Part shown: positions 1 through 5,150 of the stretch, piece after piece
Position numbering within the stretch: position 1 is the stretch's first letter
How the letters are laid out: each line of letters opens with the position of its first letter
Source: UBA9980 sp964436235
GTDB taxonomy: Bacteria > Muiribacteriota > UBA9980
Direction: 5' to 3'
DNA: 6,298 bases
Assembly: GCA_964436235.1 (NCBI GenBank)
Contig: CAYTCW010000192.1
Location: forward strand, 1-6,298
Translations under genes and position numbers: made by a program
The notes under the pieces: model-generated
Database searches by the model: none
Seen by the model: only the letters and a program-made list of their open reading frames with translations
What the model was told of the DNA's origin: nothing

Positions 1-603
1 GCTAAAGTCGATATGGAAAATAATCCGGCCCGCCTCTTCGAACCGGGCGGCCGCGCGGCGGCTGAACAGGCGGCCGGCGAGGCATGGGCCCGCTACTACG
101 CCCGCGATTACGCCGGGGCTCTCGACGCTTTCGCCTCTATCATAAATTCGGGCGAAGAAGATTATATCGCCTCCGAATCATCCGGCGCAGGCATAAGATG
201 CGGGTTCGGATACAGCCTGCTTGCCTGTGGAAGGCTCGACGAAGCGCTTTATCAGTTCGGCTTCGATTCTTCCGCCCTTCTTGAAAGCGCCATAGGCGCG
301 GCGGCCGTCAATTTATCGAAGCGCGAATACGAAAGCTGCGTTAATCAATTCCGCGCTTTTGATAAGCTGTTTTACTTAGCGTCGCCCTATAAGCAAAAGT
401 TTGGCGTATGCTCCGATATCAATCGCGAAGCACATAAAATTTTATTCCTTGCATATTACTATATGCCGGCCGCTGAAGAAAATTTGACTAACATGAAGCT
501 GCAGTATTCGTTTATAGCCGATAAAACTTCCGAGGCCGGAATAAGCGAAGGCGCAGATAAAATATTTTTGAAAATAATAAATGAAGCCGCTAAAATAAAA
601 TGA
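1..603 (+). CDS. TPR-like repeat protein, C-terminal part (5' end probably outside window)
   Basis: The frame is open from base 1. The first Met codon is at 13, but no Shine-Dalgarno site is visible before it, so the true start may lie upstream; from Met13 the product would be 196 residues. Counting from that Met, residues about 22-45 (GEAWARYYARDYAGALDAF) have the helix-turn-helix spacing of a tetratricopeptide repeat. Residues about 61-85 (GYSLLACGRLDEAL) and 90-118 (AVNLSKREYESCVNQF) look like two more, weaker repeats. The last 70 residues are probably helical but match nothing I recognise. TPR proteins are usually protein-binding scaffolds; no partner can be named here. The base composition is odd: bases 61-120 are 44/60 G+C and bases 541-600 are 16/60. 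It is followed after 21 bases by an HTH protein in the same frame, so the two are probably cotranscribed. Coding is fairly sure; the TPR assignment is moderate. Confidence 0.7.
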   Translation, partial: AKVDMENNPARLFEPGGRAAAEQAAGEAWARYYARDYAGALDAFASIINSGEEDYIASESSGAGIRCGFGYSLLACGRLDEALYQFGFDSSALLESAIGAAAVNLSKREYESCVNQFRAFDKLFYLASPYKQKFGVCSDINREAHKILFLAYYYMPAAEENLTNMKLQYSFIADKTSEAGISEGADKIFLKIINEAAKIK

Positions 604-624
604 AATGCGTCCGATATATTTGTT

Positions 625-969
625 GTGAGTTACGAAACCGATATCAACAACAAATTCGATATAAAAAAATTAGCCGAAAGGACCGGCATGAGCATTAAGA
701 TTATAATGCACTACTTCGATAAATACGCTATCGAAGATAACTGCGCCGATCCGTTAAATTACTCTTCCTTCGGCGAGCACCACGTCAAGATGCTTAAACT
801 CATTAAAGAGGTTAATAAGTCCAAATATTTTTCACAGCCTCTGGCTTCGTATTACATACAGCAGATAAAAAGTAATTCAGAATATTCGAGGTTTCCGGGC
901 GATTGCGAAGAAACGCTTAATAAACTCGGAACCCTGATCCGCGAAATTAAAGAGATCAAACAGGCCTAA
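625..969 (+). CDS. Small MerR-type helix-turn-helix protein, putative transcriptional regulator
   Basis: This is a 114-residue protein with a GTG start, the only start-like codon between the previous stop (601-603) and the HTH. Residues 11-31 (FDIKKLAERTGMSIKIIMHY) fit the first helix-turn-helix of MerR-family DNA-binding domains, whose usual form is I-x-E-L-A-x-x-T-G-V-S-x-x-T-I-R-Y-Y. Residues 46-81 (the Y46-S-S-F pair, V54, L57, I60, then PLASYYIQQI) fit the wing and second helical pair. The protein ends soon after the DNA-binding domain with a short helix (94-112), so there is no effector-binding domain and no conserved metal-binding Cys pattern. Such short MerR-like proteins can act as DNA-binding adaptors or excisionase-like factors. 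No good Shine-Dalgarno site precedes the GTG, so translation may be coupled to the upstream TPR-like gene. The target is unknown; self-regulation or control of the D-aminoacylase promoter is possible but unsupported. Confidence 0.7.
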   Translation: MSYETDINNKFDIKKLAERTGMSIKIIMHYFDKYAIEDNCADPLNYSSFGEHHVKMLKLIKEVNKSKYFSQPLASYYIQQIKSNSEYSRFPGDCEETLNKLGTLIREIKEIKQA

Positions 970-1088
970 ATATAAAAAAGGCCGTATAGCCCAACAATTA
1001 CAGAAGCAATATTAGTTTTTTTAAACACAGCATATTTAATTTTTTATAACTTTTAGTCGTAGCAACTTCTCAAACCCCCAAACATTGG

Positions 1089-1117
1089 CTGCATTCAATT
1101 GAATGCAGTTTTTTTTT
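1089..1117 (+). terminator. Strong rho-independent terminator after the HTH gene
   Basis: Bases 1089-1108 form a perfect 20-base palindrome. As RNA this gives an 8-bp stem (CTGCATTC/GAATGCAG) with an AATT loop, followed at once by nine T (1109-1117). It can end transcripts from the TPR-HTH unit, about 120 bases after the HTH stop. The stretch 970-1088 before it is AT-rich and shows no convincing gene or promoter. A palindrome this exact could also be a protein-binding site, but the T tract favours a terminator. Confidence 0.85.
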
Positions 1118-1146
1118 GTCCGTTCGATGCCTTTGCGATCTCGAGC

Positions 1147-1186
1147 TATATTCTTCAATTCTTCTTTATTGAAAAAAAAGAATATA
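1147..1186. repeat. Inverted repeat overlapping the D-aminoacylase promoter
   Basis: TATATTCTT (1147-1155) and AAGAATATA (1178-1186) are perfect 9-base inverted arms separated by 22 bases. A smaller pair, CAAT (1156-1159) and ATTG (1168-1171), lies inside. The right arm sits in the spacer between the -35 and -10 boxes and the inner right arm touches the -35. The position suits a repressor or activator operator. An AT-rich chance repeat is the main alternative. Confidence 0.45.
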
Positions 1187-1197
1187 TGTGTTAGAAT
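1169..1197 (+). promoter_or_regulatory. Sigma70-type promoter of the D-aminoacylase gene
   Basis: The -35 box TTGAAA (1169-1174) is followed after exactly 17 bases by the -10 box TAGAAT (1192-1197). A TG at 1189-1190, one base before the -10 box, gives an extended -10 element. Transcription would begin near 1204, leaving a leader of roughly 30 bases before the TTG start. The promoter lies just downstream of the terminator at 1089-1117, as expected for a new transcription unit. Confidence 0.75.
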
Positions 1198-1220
1198 AGC
1201 TTCGTAAAATTAACAAGACT

Positions 1221-1235
1221 GGAGATTCGTTCTTG
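1221..1235 (+). promoter_or_regulatory. Ribosome binding site that fixes the TTG start
   Basis: GGAG at 1221-1224 stands 8 bases before the TTG at 1233. The protein read from this TTG begins LDLILKNCNIIDG, which matches the usual N-terminal beta strands of D-aminoacylases. The rare start is therefore well supported. Confidence 0.75.
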
Positions 1236-2846
1236 CTCGACCTTATATTAAAAAACTGTAATATAATAGACGGCGTCTCGGATATAACCTTTCATTCGGA
1301 TATCGGAATATTAGAAAACGCGATAGTCAAAATAGGAAATTTAAAAGATTATAAAGCGGTCCGCACCATCGACTGCGGGGGTTTATATACCGCGCCGGGT
1401 TTTATAGACGCGCATTCGCACTCCGATTTGAATCCATTCATTCAAAATGGTTTCGATTCGAAGATAAGGCAGGGCGTTACCAGCGAAGTTATCGGCAATT
1501 GCGGCTATTCGTTATATCCGCTTGCCGGTGAATTCAAGGAACGGGCTGCCGCGGAGGCCCGCGAGTATGGGGTGGACATAGACTGGAGCACGCTCGCGCA
1601 ATATTGTGATTCCGTTAAAAAAAGGGGAAAGCTGAAAACCAATCTTGTCCCTCTTGCCGGTCTTTCCGCCATAAGGGCCGGGGTCTGCGGTTATTCGGCG
1701 AAACCCATGAGCGTCTCCGAACTTGAAAAAGCCCGCGAACAGACGGCTAAAGTTATGATAGAAGGCGCCGCCGGCCTTTCGAGCGGCCTTATATATCCGC
1801 CCTGCTGTTACTTTACTTCCGATGAAATAACCGAACTTTTAAAAACAGCCGCCCGTTATGGCGGGCTTTATGCAACCCACATGCGCAGCGAGGGCGACGC
1901 TCTTCTCGAAGCGGTCAACGAAGCGCTTAGCGCCGCTAAGAAGGCTAAGATACCGCTGCAGATTTCTCATCTTAAAACCGCCGGCCGCCATAATTGGTAT
2001 AAACTCGACAGTGTTTTCGAATTAATCGAGGCCGCGCAAAAAGAAGGCGTCGACGTTTCGGCCGACCGTTATCCTTACTTAGCCAGCCAGACGAGTCTTG
2101 ATATGATTCTTCCGAAGTGGGCGTTCGACTCCGGCAATGAATTATGCATGAGGCGGCTTGGCGATCCGCTTATTTCGACTAATATAAAAAGGGAAATACT
2201 CAAACTGTACCCGCTCGATTCGCAATATTGGGAAAGCGTAATGATCTCAAAAACTTATTTTAAGGAATTTTTAAAATTCGAGGGTATGAATTTTCGGCAG
2301 GTATATAATATAATTAAAACCGCGAGACCGGATTGTCAAAAATTTGACATCATCGATTGTCTATTTTTCTTTTTGAAGAAGGAAAATTTAAAAACGAGCG
2401 CTATTTTTTTTAATATGTGCGAGCGGAATTTAGATAGGATTATTGATAAACCCTATGTTATGATAGGTTCTGACGCTACCGCCCGGTCGGCGGCGGGCCC
2501 TCTGTCTGAAGGTAAACCTCATCCGCGGGCTTTTGGCAGTTTTGTTAAATATTTAACAGACTATGTGAGTAAAAAGAAGATGTTTTCGCTTCCCGCGGCT
2601 ATATCTAAAATTACTTATCTTCCGGCTAAAAAATTCGGCCTGGCGGCGAGAGGGCGCATCGCACCTGCTCATTTCGCTGATATAGTCATCTTCGATTATA
2701 AAGGGCTGGAGGATAAAAGCAGTTTCATCAGTCCGCTAAATTATCCGGATGGCATAGTTTATGTTATAGTTAACGGCGGGATCGTTTTCTCAAAATACGG
2801 TGATTATCCGCAAATATACCCGGGTGAAATGCTTCTTAAAAATTAA
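1233..2846 (+). CDS. D-aminoacylase / N-acyl-D-amino-acid deacylase (amidohydrolase superfamily)
   Basis: The 537-residue product is of normal length for D-aminoacylases, which hydrolyse N-acyl-D-amino acids to the free D-amino acid and a carboxylate. Visible family motifs, in order, are: N-terminal strands LILKNCNIIDG (4-14); APGFIDAHSHSD (54-65) with metal-site H61 and H63; GVTSEVIGNCG (81-91) with C90, the metal-binding Cys typical of this family; YATHMRSE (213-220) with H216; ISHLKTAG (244-251) with H246; GSDA (412-415) with the catalytic D414; HPRAFGSF (430-437); and the closing segment from T461-YLPAKKFGL to FADIVIFD (481-488), which returns to the small beta domain. No key residue is missing. 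No signal peptide is seen, so it is probably cytoplasmic. It has its own promoter and a TTG start. Likely roles are salvage of D-amino acid derivatives or turnover of peptides. The exact substrate is not predictable, since related enzymes differ for D-Glu, D-Asp and neutral residues and some are dihydroorotase-like. Confidence 0.93.
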   Translation: MLDLILKNCNIIDGVSDITFHSDIGILENAIVKIGNLKDYKAVRTIDCGGLYTAPGFIDAHSHSDLNPFIQNGFDSKIRQGVTSEVIGNCGYSLYPLAGEFKERAAAEAREYGVDIDWSTLAQYCDSVKKRGKLKTNLVPLAGLSAIRAGVCGYSAKPMSVSELEKAREQTAKVMIEGAAGLSSGLIYPPCCYFTSDEITELLKTAARYGGLYATHMRSEGDALLEAVNEALSAAKKAKIPLQISHLKTAGRHNWYKLDSVFELIEAAQKEGVDVSADRYPYLASQTSLDMILPKWAFDSGNELCMRRLGDPLISTNIKREILKLYPLDSQYWESVMISKTYFKEFLKFEGMNFRQVYNIIKTARPDCQKFDIIDCLFFFLKKENLKTSAIFFNMCERNLDRIIDKPYVMIGSDATARSAAGPLSEGKPHPRAFGSFVKYLTDYVSKKKMFSLPAAISKITYLPAKKFGLAARGRIAPAHFADIVIFDYKGLEDKSSFISPLNYPDGIVYVIVNGGIVFSKYGDYPQIYPGEMLLKN

Positions 2847-2911
2847 GTTTAAGAAAAAAACGATGGAAAATATAAATTATAAGGTTGTCCTGAAAATAAA
2901 GTAAATATTTT

Positions 2912-2940
2912 TTGACCTGACTGCTTTGTTATGCTATAAT
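2912..2940 (+). promoter_or_regulatory. Near-consensus sigma70 promoter of the pseudopilin operon
   Basis: The -35 box TTGACC (2912-2917) and a perfect -10 box TATAAT (2935-2940) are 17 bases apart. TG at 2932-2933 adds an extended -10 element. Transcription would start near 2947, giving a leader of about 70 bases. This is the strongest promoter in the window and suggests high constitutive expression unless repressed. Confidence 0.85.
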
Positions 2941-2950
2941 TTAATCAGGG

Positions 2951-2970
2951 ATATTATATATAAATAATAT
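2951..2970 (+). repeat. AT-only inverted repeat at the start of the pseudopilin leader
   Basis: ATATTAT (2951-2957) and ATAATAT (2964-2970) can pair into a 7-bp hairpin with a 6-base loop at the 5' end of the predicted transcript. It might stabilise the mRNA or bind a regulator near the transcription start. The bases are all A or T, so chance is a real alternative. Confidence 0.35.
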
Positions 2971-3017
2971 AGCGGTGTCGTATCGTAAAAAGATATTAAA
3001 AATGTGAGGCTGATATT

Positions 3018-3584
3018 ATGGTTGTTAAAGGCGATTTAAATTTTAAAAATAAAGGTTTCACTTTAATCGAGCTGCTTATAGTTATAGCTATTATAGGCAT
3101 CTTATCGGGTATAGGCATTTCGCAGTACGCCCGTTCGTCGGCGGATGCTAAAAAGAAGAAAGCCATAGGCGATATCAAAAGCATATGCAGCGTCATTAAG
3201 AGTTTCAATACTATCGAGCGTAAAAAATTTTATAAATTAAAAGACCTTTCGCAGTTGAGCGGAAAGTATATGCAAAAAATTCCGCTCGATCCATGGGGAC
3301 ATTCTTATAAAGTTGACGGCACTTATGTATATTCTCTCGGCGAAGACGGAATTGTTTCATTTGACGATATCAAGTTGAAATATGAGCGCGATTCGATCAT
3401 CGAAAATTCGATATTTGTGGCTTCGCAGGGCCCGGATGGAACCGAGCGTCCCGGCGGCTGGAAAATGAATCCTGAATACGATCCTAAAGACCGTGAAAGA
3501 TTAGAGTCGGGCCGCGACTACAACTACGTTAAAATCGACAAATCGAGCACTACGGCAGGCGGCAATTCGGTGCTTATAAAATAA
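3018..3584 (+). CDS. GspG-like pseudopilin / type IV pilin-like protein with C-terminal extension
   Basis: A 188-residue protein with GAGG at 3006-3009, 8 bases before the ATG. The N-terminus is a class III signal: a 13-residue leader ending in KG, then FTLIELLIVIAIIGIL (14-29). Prepilin peptidase would cut after G13 and methylate F14; the conserved Glu (+5) is E18. The hydrophobic helix anchors the subunit in the inner membrane until assembly. Residues 90-111 (LDPWG at 90-94, then YVYSLGEDG at 103-111) match the GspG major pseudopilin family, whose tip carries a calcium site. GspG proteins are usually about 140 residues, so this one has roughly 45 to 70 extra. The extension repeats the motif as FVASQGPDG (133-141) and is rich in charged residues. 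It heads an operon with a SurA-like chaperone and an aromatic-rich surface protein. A type II secretion pseudopilin role is favoured; a minor pilin or sensor role is possible. Confidence 0.88.
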   Translation: MVVKGDLNFKNKGFTLIELLIVIAIIGILSGIGISQYARSSADAKKKKAIGDIKSICSVIKSFNTIERKKFYKLKDLSQLSGKYMQKIPLDPWGHSYKVDGTYVYSLGEDGIVSFDDIKLKYERDSIIENSIFVASQGPDGTERPGGWKMNPEYDPKDRERLESGRDYNYVKIDKSSTTAGGNSVLIK

Positions 3585-3612
3585 ATAAACTAAAAAGAAA
3601 GGATTCCAGCAG

Positions 3613-5124
3613 ATGAGAAAATTTATGAATTTTAAGGTTATAACTTTAACGATGAGTGCGGCGGCGGTTTTATTAACTTCCGGCTTTTTATTCGCTGAAG
3701 TGAAGCCCTGCAATAACTGTGCGCTCGAAAGATTAGTGTCGCCTGCCGAGAATCCTATACTCAGCGAACCTATCGATTACGATTTTTCACAATTTGAAAT
3801 GATACACTCAGAGCTGGTTCCGAAAGCGCTGAAAGGTCTTTCACAGTCCGAAATGCTCGGCGTCGAAAACGGCGCGGCGGCTGCCGAAGGTGCCGAATAC
3901 AGCTCGGCCGACGTCGTAGCTTCTTATGAAATTAACGGAAAGGTCAACGAAATAAAATATGCCGACCTTGAAAAGATGCTTTTATCGCTTCCGCAGGCAC
4001 AGCAAAATTTAGAATCGGTTAAGTACATGCCCCAAAAAGAAAAATACGCTCATTTAGTCAATATAATCAAGACAAATCTTTTGTTCGAAGAAGGTCTGGC
4101 TCTAAAAGATAAAACCGGCGCCGTACAGCTTCAGGACGAAGGCGAATATAACCGCAGTAATATTTTTAATAACGCCGTTAACGAACTGTTAACCGGCATA
4201 ACCAACGAATATTATTCCAGCGCGCCCGCCTCCGACTCTAAAACGCCCGATTTTCGCGAAATAGCTTTAAACAAAGCTGCGCGCCAGATAAATCTGCGTC
4301 TTGAAACCGATAACGTAATGCTTCTCAAAAATATCGATAATATCGCCTTATATACCGGTGAAACATCTTTGGTGTTATGCACGCTTAAAGACGATAAAGT
4401 TACTTTAGCCGATATTAAAAAAAGCATGTCGGCTTACTTTAACGGCGGCGTTTCTTATGCGTCGTTCGCCGATGAAGATTTTATTAAATTTATGCTTTAT
4501 GAAATCATTTTCGAACACGCCTTCGTTAAATTTTTAATTAAGTCTGATGTCAAGCGTAATTTTAAGCCTTACAATGAGTATTACGTTTACACTCTCGCTG
4601 AAGGATTTTTGAATTATCACACTCAAAAGATCGATTTAACGCCTCAGGAATGCGAAGATTATTTCAATAAAAATCCCGGCAATTTTATGGTCAAAGAAAA
4701 TATCGAAGTTAACTATTATATTTTTAATGAGCCGCAGCGGGCCTTTTTTGAACAAGCCGTCAAAAATAAATACGCGCCGGTCAAATTGTTAGCGGAAATA
4801 AAAAGCGGCAGCGTTGAATGTGAAATTTTTGAAAACGAAAAATTTTATAAAGGCCAGCTTATGAATGAAACTCAAAATTACCTGTTTTCGTTAGATGCGC
4901 AATCTTATTCAAAAATTATTAAAATTAAAGCATCCGCGGAAAATCCCGAAAAATTATTATTATTTTATGTAATTTCGAAATCCGGCGAAAAACAGGCGGT
5001 GTATAAAGATATCGAAAAGTTAGTTTACCGCCGCGCGCTTGCCGATAAAAAAGCGCGGGCTTCGATCGAGTTGTTTGACGGGCTCTTTAAAAAGTATAAA
5101 GTAAAAATTAATTTAAATAAATAG
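3613..5124 (+). CDS. Secreted SurA/PpiC-like chaperone, parvulin site apparently degenerate
   Basis: The 503-residue protein starts at ATG 3613, 9 bases after AGAAAGGA (3596-3603). It has a signal peptide (basic start, hydrophobic 9-27, likely cleavage after FLFA at 28). A short Cys pair C33-N-N-C36 follows, then a low-complexity Ala/Glu linker (86-96). Residues 101-167 (VVASYEINGK, then ADLEKMLLSLP and LLFEEGLALKDK) resemble the SurA N-terminal chaperone domain. VTLADIKKSM (263-272) looks like a second copy of its first strand and helix. LTPQECEDYFNKNPGNFMV (342-360) matches the segment that precedes parvulin domains. The next strand reads VNYYIF where active parvulins have an R-H-I-L type motif, so isomerase activity is doubtful. 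The C-terminal part (KGQLMNE, LFYVISKSGE, KYKVKIN) still fits the domain's later strands. The gene follows the pseudopilin by 28 bases and precedes the surface protein by 23, which suggests it escorts that protein across the periplasm. The family call is moderate. Confidence 0.72.
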   Translation: MRKFMNFKVITLTMSAAAVLLTSGFLFAEVKPCNNCALERLVSPAENPILSEPIDYDFSQFEMIHSELVPKALKGLSQSEMLGVENGAAAAEGAEYSSADVVASYEINGKVNEIKYADLEKMLLSLPQAQQNLESVKYMPQKEKYAHLVNIIKTNLLFEEGLALKDKTGAVQLQDEGEYNRSNIFNNAVNELLTGITNEYYSSAPASDSKTPDFREIALNKAARQINLRLETDNVMLLKNIDNIALYTGETSLVLCTLKDDKVTLADIKKSMSAYFNGGVSYASFADEDFIKFMLYEIIFEHAFVKFLIKSDVKRNFKPYNEYYVYTLAEGFLNYHTQKIDLTPQECEDYFNKNPGNFMVKENIEVNYYIFNEPQRAFFEQAVKNKYAPVKLLAEIKSGSVECEIFENEKFYKGQLMNETQNYLFSLDAQSYSKIIKIKASAENPEKLLLFYVISKSGEKQAVYKDIEKLVYRRALADKKARASIELFDGLFKKYKVKINLNK

Positions 5125-5134
5125 AATGACGAAC

Positions 5135-5150
5135 GGAGGGAATGGCCATG
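5135..5150 (+). promoter_or_regulatory. Strong Shine-Dalgarno site choosing ATG 5148
   Basis: GGAGGG (5135-5140) lies 7 bases before ATG 5148. A nearer ATG at 5142 is only one base from the site and is in another frame. No ATG, GTG or TTG in frame lies between 5148 and the hydrophobic export segment, so this start, with its long leader, is well supported. Confidence 0.82.

Noticed and set aside
84..284. Second reading frame inside the TPR-like gene
   Set aside because: It is Arg-rich, lies wholly inside a better-supported coding frame and shows no domain; it is a by-product of the GC-rich sequence.
605..628. Mini-ORF MRPIYLL between the TPR-like and HTH genes, overlapping the GTG start
   Set aside because: Seven codons with no ribosome site; it might aid translational coupling but cannot be supported as a gene.
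2833..2855. AT-rich inverted repeat TTCTTAAA/TTTAAGAA across the D-aminoacylase stop codon
   Set aside because: The stem has one G-C pair and is followed by A, not T, so it is not a convincing + strand terminator.
2996..3208. Minus-strand ORF opposite the pseudopilin N-terminus
   Set aside because: It is the antisense of the hydrophobic prepilin segment and has no ribosome site or domain.
3501..3713. Minus-strand ORF across the pseudopilin-chaperone junction
   Set aside because: It overlaps two well-supported + strand genes and has no recognisable motif.
3709..3720. C-N-N-C in the SurA-like protein as a thioredoxin-type redox site
   Set aside because: It lies just after the signal peptide with no thioredoxin fold around it; at most a disulfide or metal contact.
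4212..4427. Minus-strand ORF opposite the SurA-like gene
   Set aside because: No ribosome site, no domain, wholly inside a supported gene.
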